Assembly: GCF_003854895.1 (NCBI RefSeq)
Contig: NZ_CP033966.1
Coordinates: 2,108,001 to 2,172,000 of the forward strand
From: Pigmentiphaga sp. H8
GTDB lineage: Bacteria > Pseudomonadota > Gammaproteobacteria > Burkholderiales > Burkholderiaceae_B
DNA: 64,000 nt
Reading direction: 5' to 3'
Shown: one piece after another, positions 15,313-26,362 of the stretch
Numbering within the stretch: the stretch's first letter is position 1
How the letters are laid out: every line of letters starts with the position of its first letter
Program-made: the position numbers and the translations under genes
Notes under the pieces: generated by a model
Database searches by the model: none
What the model was told of the DNA's origin: nothing
Seen by the model: the letters and a program-made list of their open reading frames with translations, nothing else

Positions 15313-17403
15313 ATGTCACACGTTCCCGACACGCCGGCCCACGATCCCTGGGCCGACCTGAATCCCCGCCAGCGCGAAGCCGTCGAGTACGGCACCGGCA
15401 CCGGCACCGGCGCCGACGCCGATCGCTGCGGGCCGCTGCTGGTCATCGCCGGCGCGGGCTCGGGCAAGACCAGCACGCTGGCCCACCGGGTGGCCAACCT
15501 GGTCCTGAAAGGCGCCGACCCGCACCGGATCCTGCTGCTGACGTTCTCGCGCCGCGCCGCCATCGAAATGGAGCGCCGAGCGGGCCGGGTGATGCAGGCC
15601 GTGCTGGGCATGGGCGGGCAGCCGCCGTCGCTGCCGTGGGCCGGCACCTTCCACGCCATCGGCGCGCGGCTGCTGCGCGACTACGCCTCGCGCATCGGCC
15701 TGTCCGAGGCCTTCACCATCCACGACCGGGGCGATGCCGAGGACCTGATGGGTTTCGCGCGTCACGAGCTGGGGTTCTCGGGCGCCAAGTCCCGCTTTCC
15801 CCTGAAGGGCACCTGCCTGGCCATCTATTCGCGCGCGGTCAACAGCCAGGCGCCGCTGGACGGCGTGCTGGCCCGGCACTTCCCCTGGTGCGCGCAGTGG
15901 GAAGAGCAGCTGAAGACGCTGTTCGGCGCCTACGTGCAGGCCAAGCAGGACCAGCACGTGCTGGACTACGATGACCTGCTGCTGTACTGGGCCGAGATGA
16001 CCAAGGAGCCCGCCATCGCCGCCGAACTGGGCGCCACCTTCGACCACGTGCTGGTCGACGAATACCAGGACACCAACCGCCTGCAGGCGGAGATCCTGCT
16101 GGCCATGAAGCCGGACGGCCGCGGCCTGACGGTGGTGGGGGACGATGCCCAGTCCATCTATTCGTTCCGCGCGGCCACCGTGCGCAACATCCTGGATTTT
16201 CCCTCGCAGTTCTCGCGGCCCGCGCACGTCGTCACGCTGGACCGCAACTACCGCTCGACCCAGCCCATCCTGGACGCCTCCAATGCCGTCATCGCCGAGG
16301 CGCCCGAGCGCCACGCCAAACAGCTCTGGACCGATCGCGCCTCGGCGCAGCGGCCGCAACTGGTCTACGTCAGCGACGAACCGGGGCAGGCAAGATGGGT
16401 GGCGGACCAGATCCTGGCGCGGCGCGAGACCGGCGTGCGGCTGATGTCGCAGGCGGTGCTGTTCCGCTCGGCCAGCCACAGCGCCGGGCTGGAACTGGAG
16501 CTTACCCGCCGCAATATCCCCTTCGTCAAGTTCGGCGGCCTGAAATTCCTCGAGGCCGCGCACGTGAAGGACGTGCTGGCCCTGCTGCGCTGGGCGGCCA
16601 ATCCGCTGGGCCGCCTGTCGGGCTTTCGGGTGGCCCAGTTGATGCCCGGTATCGGCCCGGCCAATGCCGCGCGCCTGCTCGATGCCATGGCCGGGTCCGC
16701 GCAGGCGGTGCAGGCTCTGGCCGGTTTTTCCCCGCCGGCCGCGGCGGCGGAGGACTGGAAGACTTTCGCCGATACCTTCGTGGCGCTGAGCGACCCCGGC
16801 CTGGCCTGGCCCGCACACCTGGACCTCGCGCTGCGGTGGTACGGCCCGCATCTGCAGCGGCTGTACGACGACGCGGTCGTGCGCCAGGCGGACCTGGACC
16901 AGCTGGCGCGCATCGCCGGCACCTATGGATCGCGCGAGCAGTTCCTGACCGAGCTGACCCTGGATCCGCCCGACGCCACCAGCGCGCAGTCGGGGCAGCC
17001 GCTGCTGGACGAGGACTACCTCATCCTGTCCACCATCCATTCGGCCAAGGGGCAGGAGTGGAAGGCCGTCTACGTGCTGAACGTGGTCGACGGCTGCATT
17101 CCGTCGGACATGAGCACCGGCGACGCCGACGAGATCGAAGAGGAACGGCGCCTGCTGTACGTGGCCATGACCCGCGCCAAGGAAGACCTGCAACTGGTGG
17201 TGCCGCAGCGGTTCTATGTACACCAGCAAAGCGGCATGGGCGACCGCCACGTCTACGGCACGCGCAGCCGTTTCATCCCGGAGCGCATGCTGCCGCTGTT
17301 CGAGATCCTGCCCAAGGCCAGGCAGGGGGCGCCGGCCGCTGCGCCGGCCCAGCCAGCCGTCCGCGTGGACATCGCCAGCCGCATGCGCAACGCCTGGCGC
17401 TAG
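15313..17403 (+). CDS. UvrD/Rep-type superfamily 1A DNA helicase
   Basis: This 696-residue ATP-dependent helicase has all SF1A motifs in order: Walker A GAGSGKT (about 48-54), TFHAIGARLL, Walker B LVDEYQDTN, GDDAQSIYSFRAA, DRNYRSTQPIL, TIHSAKGQEWKAV and LLYVAMTRAKEDL. Family members unwind DNA 3'-5' in repair and replication restart. No nuclease domain follows motif VI, so it is not AddA or RecB. There is no clear ribosome-binding site before the ATG at 15313, so the message may be nearly leaderless from a promoter overlapped by the LexA-like box. A (GGCACC)3 run encodes a Gly-Thr repeat before Walker A. Confidence 0.93.
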   Translation: MSHVPDTPAHDPWADLNPRQREAVEYGTGTGTGADADRCGPLLVIAGAGSGKTSTLAHRVANLVLKGADPHRILLLTFSRRAAIEMERRAGRVMQAVLGMGGQPPSLPWAGTFHAIGARLLRDYASRIGLSEAFTIHDRGDAEDLMGFARHELGFSGAKSRFPLKGTCLAIYSRAVNSQAPLDGVLARHFPWCAQWEEQLKTLFGAYVQAKQDQHVLDYDDLLLYWAEMTKEPAIAAELGATFDHVLVDEYQDTNRLQAEILLAMKPDGRGLTVVGDDAQSIYSFRAATVRNILDFPSQFSRPAHVVTLDRNYRSTQPILDASNAVIAEAPERHAKQLWTDRASAQRPQLVYVSDEPGQARWVADQILARRETGVRLMSQAVLFRSASHSAGLELELTRRNIPFVKFGGLKFLEAAHVKDVLALLRWAANPLGRLSGFRVAQLMPGIGPANAARLLDAMAGSAQAVQALAGFSPPAAAAEDWKTFADTFVALSDPGLAWPAHLDLALRWYGPHLQRLYDDAVVRQADLDQLARIAGTYGSREQFLTELTLDPPDATSAQSGQPLLDEDYLILSTIHSAKGQEWKAVYVLNVVDGCIPSDMSTGDADEIEEERRLLYVAMTRAKEDLQLVVPQRFYVHQQSGMGDRHVYGTRSRFIPERMLPLFEILPKARQGAPAAAPAQPAVRVDIASRMRNAWR

Positions 17404-17414
17404 GCCCAAAATGC

Positions 17415-17443
17415 TTGACGCAAAAATATTTTAAGTATGAAAT
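17415..17443 (+). promoter_or_regulatory. Promoter of the aryl-CoA operon with candidate MarR dyad
   Basis: TTGACG (17415-17420) and TGAAAT (17438-17443) are spaced by 17 bases. The dyad TATTT-N8-AAATA (17427-17444) overlaps the spacer and -10 box and could bind the MarR regulator encoded in the same operon. The region is strikingly AT-rich compared with its surroundings. Confidence 0.45.
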
Positions 17444-17518
17444 AATAGCCACCAGGCAGGTGGATACGCGTGTTCCGCCGCCATTTTTCCAGCCGTCGAG
17501 CCGGCCAGCGGAGGATCC

Positions 17519-19912
<2,394 letters not shown>

Positions 19913-19914
19913 GG

Positions 19915-20688
19915 ATGGATAGCCTGAACGGAAAGCATGCGCTGGTGACCGGCGGCGCGCGGGGCATAGGCCTCGCCATCGCTCGCGAACTGCTGCGCCA
20001 GGGGGCCGCGGTCACGCTGACGGGCCGCGACCTGGCCGCGCTGGATGGCGCGGTGGCGGCGCTGGCGCCGTTGGGCGCCGCGCGTCGGGTGCGGATGGAC
20101 GTGGCCGAATCGGCCTCGGTCGAGCAGGGCATGGCCGAGGCCGTGCGCGCGGCGGGGCGTATCGACATCCTCGTCAACAACGCCGGCCAGGCGGAATCGG
20201 CGTCCGTGGGCAAGACCGACGACGCCTTGTGGACGCGCATGCTGGCGGTCAACCTGAGCGGAAGCTTCTATTGCTCGCGCGCGGTCCTTCCCGGCATGCT
20301 GGAAGCCGGCTGGGGGCGCATCGTCAACGTGGCGAGCACCGCCGGCCTGATCGGCTATACCTACACGGCGGCCTATTGCGCCTCCAAGCACGGCGTCGTC
20401 GGGTTGACGCGCGCGATGGCGCTGGAGGTCGCCACCAAGGGGGTCACGGTCAACGCCGTGTGCCCGGGCTTTACCGAAACCGATCTGGGCCGCGAGGCCA
20501 TCGCCAACATATCCGCCCGCACCGGCCGCAGCCAGGCCGAGGCCACGGCGGCGCTGGCCGCGTTCAATCCGCAGAAGCGGCTGGTGCAACCCGACGAAGT
20601 GGCCAACGCCGCCGTCTGGCTGTGCCTGCCGGCCTCGGCCGCGATGAACGGCCAGGCCGTCGCGGTCGCGGGCGGCGAAGTCACTTGA
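19915..20688 (+). CDS. SDR-family NAD(P)-dependent oxidoreductase
   Basis: This 257-residue classical short-chain dehydrogenase has cofactor motif TGGARGIG, NNAG, catalytic Ser in NVAST and Y-x3-K in YCASK. GQAVAVAGG closes the fold. It starts two bases after the fusion gene's stop, so it is co-translated. It probably oxidises a beta-hydroxyacyl-CoA or a ring alcohol formed in the aryl-CoA pathway; the exact substrate is inferred from context. Confidence 0.9.
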   Translation: MDSLNGKHALVTGGARGIGLAIARELLRQGAAVTLTGRDLAALDGAVAALAPLGAARRVRMDVAESASVEQGMAEAVRAAGRIDILVNNAGQAESASVGKTDDALWTRMLAVNLSGSFYCSRAVLPGMLEAGWGRIVNVASTAGLIGYTYTAAYCASKHGVVGLTRAMALEVATKGVTVNAVCPGFTETDLGREAIANISARTGRSQAEATAALAAFNPQKRLVQPDEVANAAVWLCLPASAAMNGQAVAVAGGEVT

Positions 20689-20698
20689 AGGAGTAACG

Positions 20699-21238
20699 AT
20701 GGCTCGCAAGCCCATCGATGAAAGCGGCACCGGCGCGGGACGCGAGCCCGCGCCGGTGCTCGACCTGGAAGCCCGGCTGACGGAAGACCACCACCAGTCG
20801 CTGGTGTTGTGGCTGCGCATGCTGTCCTGCACGGTGCGCATCGAGACCGAGATCCGGTCGCGCCTGCGCGCCGATTTCGACATCACGCTGCCGCGCTTCG
20901 ATCTCATGGCCCAGCTCGAGCGCCACCCCGAGGGACTGCGCATGGGCGAGCTGTCGCAGCGCATGATGGTGACCGGCGGCAACGTCACCGGCATCACCGA
21001 CCAGCTCGAGGAAGAAAAGCTGGTGGTGCGCGAGCCCTCGCCGGAAGACCGGCGCGCCTTCGTGGTCAAGCTCACGCCGTCCGGACGCAAGGCCTTCGCG
21101 AAGATGGCGGCCGTGCACGAGCAGTGGATCGTCGAGCTGTTCTCGACCCTGCCCGCGGCGTCCAAGGACACGCTGATCGAACTGCTGTCGCAATTGAAAC
21201 AGGGGCTGACCGATCGGTCGCCCGCCGAGCGCAAATAG
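20699..21238 (+). CDS. MarR-family transcriptional regulator
   Basis: This 179-residue protein has a winged helix-turn-helix: RMGELSQRMMVTGGNVTGITDQLEEEKLVVREPSPEDRR covers the recognition helix and wing with the family's DRR signature. About 30 disordered residues precede it. Encoded inside the aryl-CoA operon behind AAGGAG, it is likely the repressor of that operon, released by an aryl-CoA ligand as in other aromatic-CoA gene sets. Confidence 0.9.
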   Translation: MARKPIDESGTGAGREPAPVLDLEARLTEDHHQSLVLWLRMLSCTVRIETEIRSRLRADFDITLPRFDLMAQLERHPEGLRMGELSQRMMVTGGNVTGITDQLEEEKLVVREPSPEDRRAFVVKLTPSGRKAFAKMAAVHEQWIVELFSTLPAASKDTLIELLSQLKQGLTDRSPAERK

Positions 21239-21246
21239 AACGGGGG

Positions 21247-22110
<864 letters not shown>

Positions 22111-22113
22111 AGG

Positions 22114-22196
22114 AGAGGCCCCCCCTACGCGCTGACGCGCTCCCCCCAGGGGCGGCACTGGCGGCACTGGCGGACCGGCGGAGCCGGATCCGCTGT
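22114..22196. repeat. GC-rich intergenic element with tandem 9-mer and hairpin (REP-like)
   Basis: Within the 115-base gap between the hydratase and acyl-CoA dehydrogenase genes there is a C-tract/G-tract hairpin (CCCCCC near 22142 with GGGG following), two tandem copies of GGCACTGGC (22154-22171), and an imperfect inverted repeat GCGGACCGGC/GCCGGATCCGC. The look matches dispersed intergenic elements of Bordetella and Achromobacter, recalled rather than searched. Confidence 0.45.
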
Positions 22197-22225
22197 GCCC
22201 TGGAAAGTTACTCAGTGGAGCTGGT

Positions 22226-23458
22226 ATGAGTGAAGCATCGAATTCGAACCGCGCGCAGGCTCATCCGCTGGGGCAGCCCGGCGGCGTGGCGGCGCGGGCG
22301 CAGCACCTGGCCTGGCCGTTCTTCGAACTGCGGCACCAGGAACTGATGGCGGAGCTGGACCCCTGGGCGGCGCGGCGGGTGGCGCATGCGCATGGCGGGG
22401 ATACCGATGCGACCTGCCGCGGGCTGGTGCGCGCGCTGGGCGAGGACGGGTGGCTGCGGTATGCCGTGGCGGGGTTGGAGCATGGCGGGCTGACCGACAC
22501 CATCGACACCCGCGCCGTCTGCCTGATCCGCGAGACGCTGGCCTATCACGACGGGCTGGCGGATTTTTCCTTCGCCATGCAGGGCCTGGGGTCGGGCGCG
22601 ATCAGCCTGTTCGGCACCGGCGACCAGCGCGCGCGCTACCTGCCGCGCGTGGCCACCGGCCAGGCCATCGCCGCTTTCGCGCTGTCCGAACCCGAGGCGG
22701 GCTCGGACGTGGCCGCGATGGCCTGCGCGGCCACGCTGGATGGTTCGCACTATGTGCTGGACGGCAGCAAGACCTGGATCTCGAATGGCGGCATCGCCGA
22801 CTTCTACGTGGTGTTCGTGCGGACCGGCGAGGCGCCGGGGGCGCGTGGCATCACCGCGCTGGTGGTCGATGCCGATACCCCCGGGCTGGAGATCGCCGAG
22901 CGCATCGACGTGATCGCGCCGCACCCGCTGGCGCGGCTGCGCTTTGCCGGCTGCCGCGTGCCGGTGTCCCAGCGGCTGGGCGAGCCGGGGCAGGGCTTCA
23001 AGGTCGCGATGGCTACGCTGGATGTCTTTCGCACCTCGGTGGCGGCCGCGGCGCTGGGCTTCGCCCGCCGCGCCCTGGACGAGGCGCTGGCACGCGCGAC
23101 CTCGCGCCGCATGTTCGGCCAGACGCTGGCCGACTTCCAGTTGACCCAGGCGAAGCTGGCCGAGATGGCCACCGGCGTCGATGCCGCGGCGCTGTTGACC
23201 TATCGGGCGGCCTGGATGCGCGACGGCGGCGCGCGCATCACCAAGGAGGCGGCCATGGCCAAGATGACCGCCACCGAGACCGCGCAGCGCGTGATCGACG
23301 CGGCGGTGCAGATGTTCGGCGGGCAGGGTGTGGTCAGCGGCGAGACGGTCGAACGCCTGTATCGCGAGATCCGCGCGCTGCGCATCTACGAAGGCGCCAC
23401 CGAAGTCCAGCAATTGATCATCGCCCGCGAACTGCTGCGCGCGGCGGGCGCGGCCTGA
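22226..23458 (+). CDS. Acyl-CoA dehydrogenase
   Basis: This 410-residue flavoprotein oxidises an acyl-CoA to the 2,3-enoyl-CoA. FALSEPEAGSDVA is the FAD-contact signature, MFGQTLADFQLTQAKLAEM is a classic core helix, and RIYEGATEVQQLIIAREL near the end carries the catalytic-base Glu position. GGAG precedes the ATG. It follows the hydratase gene in the aryl-CoA operon and so likely acts on the ring-opened or reduced CoA product. Confidence 0.9.
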   Translation: MSEASNSNRAQAHPLGQPGGVAARAQHLAWPFFELRHQELMAELDPWAARRVAHAHGGDTDATCRGLVRALGEDGWLRYAVAGLEHGGLTDTIDTRAVCLIRETLAYHDGLADFSFAMQGLGSGAISLFGTGDQRARYLPRVATGQAIAAFALSEPEAGSDVAAMACAATLDGSHYVLDGSKTWISNGGIADFYVVFVRTGEAPGARGITALVVDADTPGLEIAERIDVIAPHPLARLRFAGCRVPVSQRLGEPGQGFKVAMATLDVFRTSVAAAALGFARRALDEALARATSRRMFGQTLADFQLTQAKLAEMATGVDAAALLTYRAAWMRDGGARITKEAAMAKMTATETAQRVIDAAVQMFGGQGVVSGETVERLYREIRALRIYEGATEVQQLIIARELLRAAGAA

Positions 23459-23479
23459 AGAACGACGAAAGGAGAACCC

Positions 23480-23884
23480 ATGGCACCGAACATCGAAATC
23501 CTGCAGCCGGCCGGATGGCCCCGCCCCCGCGGCTACAGCAACGGCCTGGCCGCCCGCGGCAAGCAGGTCTTCATCAGCGGGATGATAGGCTGGGAACCCG
23601 ACGGCGTGTTCCGCGCCAAGGACTTCGCCGGCCAGGTCCGGCAGGCGCTGGCCAATATCGTCGAAGTGCTGGCCGAAGCCGGCGCGGGGCCCGAGCACAT
23701 CGTGCGCATGACCTGGTACGTGCTGGACAAGCGGGTCTACGTCGCATCCTACGAGGACATCGGCAAGGCCTATCGCGAGATCATCGGGCGCCATTTCCCC
23801 GCGATGACGGCGGTGCAGGTGGCCGGCCTGGTCGAGGACGAGGCCCAGGTCGAGATCGAGGTGACGGCGGTCATCCCGGACTGA
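23480..23884 (+). CDS. Rid-family (YjgF/UK114) protein, non-RidA subgroup
   Basis: This 134-residue chorismate-mutase-like fold protein has YSNGLAARGKQVFISGMIGW and VEIEVTAVIPD typical of the YjgF/UK114 family. RidA enzymes hydrolyse enamine/imine intermediates using an Arg in FPARS; the matching segment here reads FPAMTAVQVAG, so that Arg is Met. It is therefore probably not a canonical imine deaminase. As the last gene of the aryl-CoA operon (AAAGGAG before ATG) it may handle a nitrogen-bearing intermediate, which would favour 2-aminobenzoate over salicylate as the substrate. Confidence 0.85.
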   Translation: MAPNIEILQPAGWPRPRGYSNGLAARGKQVFISGMIGWEPDGVFRAKDFAGQVRQALANIVEVLAEAGAGPEHIVRMTWYVLDKRVYVASYEDIGKAYREIIGRHFPAMTAVQVAGLVEDEAQVEIEVTAVIPD

Positions 23885-23960
23885 CCGCGTCCGGGTCGCG
23901 CGGCGCGGGGGGGATGGGTATCATTTCAGGTATGGACGTTCGCACACACGGAGAGCCATC

Positions 23961-24161
23961 GTGAAAGACACCCCCCACAGCCTCAAGCCCGGGTACTACT
24001 GGTATTTCATCGACACCGACCCGCCGTCTGTCATCCACATCCACGACACGGGCGCGGCCAGCCTGATGGGCACCGACTACGAGGTGCCGCCCGAAGACGT
24101 GGCGGAAATGATCTCGCGCGGCGAGACCTTCGTCTGGATCGATCCGCCGCTGGTGCCCTAG
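23961..24161 (+). CDS. Small conserved-looking hypothetical protein (66 aa)
   Basis: The gene starts with GTG at 23961 behind GGAGAG. The product (MKDTPHSLKPGYYWYFIDTD at the start, FVWIDPPLVP at the end) is rich in aromatic residues and has no membrane segment or recognised motif. I do not recognise the family. It is convergent with the 24172 gene and separate from the aryl-CoA operon. Confidence 0.6.
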   Translation: MKDTPHSLKPGYYWYFIDTDPPSVIHIHDTGAASLMGTDYEVPPEDVAEMISRGETFVWIDPPLVP

Positions 24162-24171
24162 CCAGAGGATT

Positions 24172-24480
24172 TCAGTGCCATACGCCGGCCTCGACGAAGA
24201 TGTGCCGGCTGGCTTCCAGCAGCTCGGCGCGGGGCGCACCCAGCTTGATGGCTTCGCCCACCTGCAGCGGCACGTACTTGGTGGCCGACACCAGCACCGG
24301 CTGTCCGGCCGGCTGGCCCGGCCAGCTCAGGGCCAGGCAGTGCTGGTGATGCGGCTTCTCGCCTTCATACTTGGCCACCACGACGCCGCTGCGCAGCTCG
24401 ATGGCGGTGCCCGCATGATGGTCGATCTCGAACTGAGGCAGACTGCCCAGGAACCTGATGTAGGGATGCAGCGCGGCCAT
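24172..24480 (-). CDS. Hypothetical protein (102 aa)
   Basis: I do not recognise this 102-residue soluble protein. It begins MAALHPYIRFLGSLPQFEID and contains HHAGTAIELRSG and KPHHQHCLALSW; the clustered His residues could bind a metal. A strong GGGGGAG precedes the ATG at 24480. It lies downstream of the BrkB gene on the opposite side of a convergent pair with the 66-residue protein gene. Confidence 0.6.
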   Translation of the reverse strand: MAALHPYIRFLGSLPQFEIDHHAGTAIELRSGVVVAKYEGEKPHHQHCLALSWPGQPAGQPVLVSATKYVPLQVGEAIKLGAPRAELLEASRHIFVEAGVWH

Positions 24481-24518
24481 CGTCGTCTCCCCCGCGTACC
24501 GGGTAGGCCTATCCTACT

Positions 24519-25433
24519 TCAACGGGGGATTTCGTCCAATGCCTGCGCAATGCGGCGCTTGCCCTTGCCGAAGGTGTCGGCGTATTGCCGCGTGAAGGCG
24601 GCGCCGAAGAAGAATATCTGCGCCGAATAATAGATCCACAGGATCAGCGCGATGACCGAACCGGCCACGCCGTAGGACGACGCCACGCTGCCGTGCCCCA
24701 GGTACAGGCCGATGACGCCCTTGCCGATCAGGAACAGCACGGCCGTCATCAGCGCGCCCGGCACGACCTCCCGCCAGGGGATGCGGACGCTGGGCAGCAG
24801 CTTGAACACCACCGCGAACAGCGCCGTGACCACGGCGAAGGAAAACAGGTTGGACGCCAGCAGCGCCGCCGTCGAAAACACCGACTCGGCCCAGAAGGCG
24901 TGCCAGTATTCCTGCAGGGCGGCCAGCGCGGCGTTGACGGCCAGCGAGATCAGCAGGAACAGGGCCAGGACCAGCACCAGGCCGAACGACAGCAGCCGGC
25001 CGCGGACCAGGGCCCAGATGCCGGACGTCCTGGACGACGGCACGTCCCACAACTCGTCCAGGCTTTCTTTCAGTTCCGAGAAGGCCGTGGTCGCGCTGAA
25101 CATCAGCAGCACGGTCGAGATCAGGGCGGCCGCCCAGCCCTTGTCCGATTGCTGGGCGCTGGCCAGGACGGTCTGGATGGCCTCGGCTCCCTGGCGCCCC
25201 GTCAGCGAGCCGATCTGGCTGACGAGCTGGTTGCGCACGGCATCCTCGCCGAAGAAGGCGCCCGCGATGGCGATGACCAGCAGCAGGATGGGCGCGAGCG
25301 AGAACACCATGTACAGGGCCAGCGCCGCGCCCTTGCTGGCGGCGCGATGGTCGGACCACCGGCGCGCGGTGTCCCACAGCAGCGCGACGATGAGCACGCG
25401 GCGCAAACGGTCCAGGTAAGAGCCCAGGGGCAT
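24519..25433 (-). CDS. YihY/BrkB-family inner-membrane protein
   Basis: This 304-residue protein has about six hydrophobic helices. WSDHRAASKGAALALYMVFSLAPILLL, FSATTAFSELKESLDELW and LILWIYYSAQIFFFGAAFTRQYA are the YihY/BrkB hallmark segments. The family was named for Bordetella resistance to killing by serum, but the molecular function of the YihY group is not settled; a transport or envelope role is usually assumed. GGAGG precedes the ATG at 25433. It is divergent from the OmpW gene across 188 AT-richer bases. Confidence 0.9.
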   Translation of the reverse strand: MPLGSYLDRLRRVLIVALLWDTARRWSDHRAASKGAALALYMVFSLAPILLLVIAIAGAFFGEDAVRNQLVSQIGSLTGRQGAEAIQTVLASAQQSDKGWAAALISTVLLMFSATTAFSELKESLDELWDVPSSRTSGIWALVRGRLLSFGLVLVLALFLLISLAVNAALAALQEYWHAFWAESVFSTAALLASNLFSFAVVTALFAVVFKLLPSVRIPWREVVPGALMTAVLFLIGKGVIGLYLGHGSVASSYGVAGSVIALILWIYYSAQIFFFGAAFTRQYADTFGKGKRRIAQALDEIPR

Positions 25434-25621
25434 GGCGGCGGCACCTCCGTCGGAACGGTACGGCTACATTCTGGGCGTGGGGCCGCGCAGCGTCAGCATC
25501 CGAAAACAAACCGACGCAAATGTAGATTTTGCTAACGCATTGCCGATGTGCGACCATCGCCCGGTCAAATGTGCATTCGTGCATTCCCGCCCGCGCTACC
25601 AGAACCTCAGGAGACAACATC

Positions 25622-26350
25622 ATGAAGCCGCGCGCCCTGCTGGCCGTGCTCGGGACCTTGTGCGCTTCGGCGGTCCATGCGCAAAGCGCCGGATCCAGCA
25701 TCATCGGCGTGGGCTGGGTGCGTGTCATGCCCCAGGATTCGAGCAAGCCGCTCACCATCGTCGCGCCGGGCGCGCTGGCCGGGCCGGTGCCCAATACCGG
25801 ATCGTCGCTGGAAAGCGCGGACACCCTGGGCCTGACCTACACGCGCTTCCTGACCGACCATATCGCGGCCGAACTGGTCCTGGGCGTGCCGCCCCGGTTC
25901 AGGCTGAACGGCGCGCAGGCGCTGGCACCCGTGGGCGAACTGGGCTCCGCCCGCCAGTGGAGCCCGGGGGTGGTGTTCAAGTATTTCTTCGGGGACGCCG
26001 ACAGCGCCTTTCGTCCCTTCGTCGGCGCCGGGCTGAGCTACATCTGGTATTCGGACGTGCGCCTGACCGGCGGCTTCCAGCGCGCGGTGTCGGTAACGGT
26101 TACCCGCACGGCTAATCCCGATCTCAGGACCGAGGCCAAGGTCGACAGCAAGTGGGCACCCGTGCTGAACGTCGGGGCGGCCTACCAGATCGACAGGCAC
26201 TGGGGCGCCTTGCTGTCGGTGTCCTACCTGCCGCTCAAGACCCGTGCCCACCTGCGCACCTACGGCACGCCGGTGGGCACGGTCGAGAGCCAGTCGGACC
26301 TGAAGATCAACCCCATCGTGGGGATGCTGGCCGTTACCTATCGCTTTTGA
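25622..26350 (+). CDS. OmpW-family outer-membrane protein
   Basis: This 242-residue protein has a signal peptide ending at VHAQS. It has a beta-barrel pattern with the OmpW landmarks GVGWVRVMPQD, LGLTYTRFLTDHIAAELVLG, FRPFVGAGLSYIWY and a terminal strand closing in YRF, a C-terminal Phe typical of outer-membrane proteins. OmpW proteins form small barrels linked to uptake of hydrophobic compounds and stress responses. AGGAG precedes the ATG. It is convergent with the Bug gene ending at 26363. Confidence 0.92.
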   Translation: MKPRALLAVLGTLCASAVHAQSAGSSIIGVGWVRVMPQDSSKPLTIVAPGALAGPVPNTGSSLESADTLGLTYTRFLTDHIAAELVLGVPPRFRLNGAQALAPVGELGSARQWSPGVVFKYFFGDADSAFRPFVGAGLSYIWYSDVRLTGGFQRAVSVTVTRTANPDLRTEAKVDSKWAPVLNVGAAYQIDRHWGALLSVSYLPLKTRAHLRTYGTPVGTVESQSDLKINPIVGMLAVTYRF

Positions 26351-26362
26351 ACGGCCCGGGCG

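Noticed and set aside
15397..15414. Short (GGCACC)3 tandem repeat as a phase-variation tract
   Set aside because: The unit is six bases, so copy changes keep the frame, and three copies are too few for efficient slippage.
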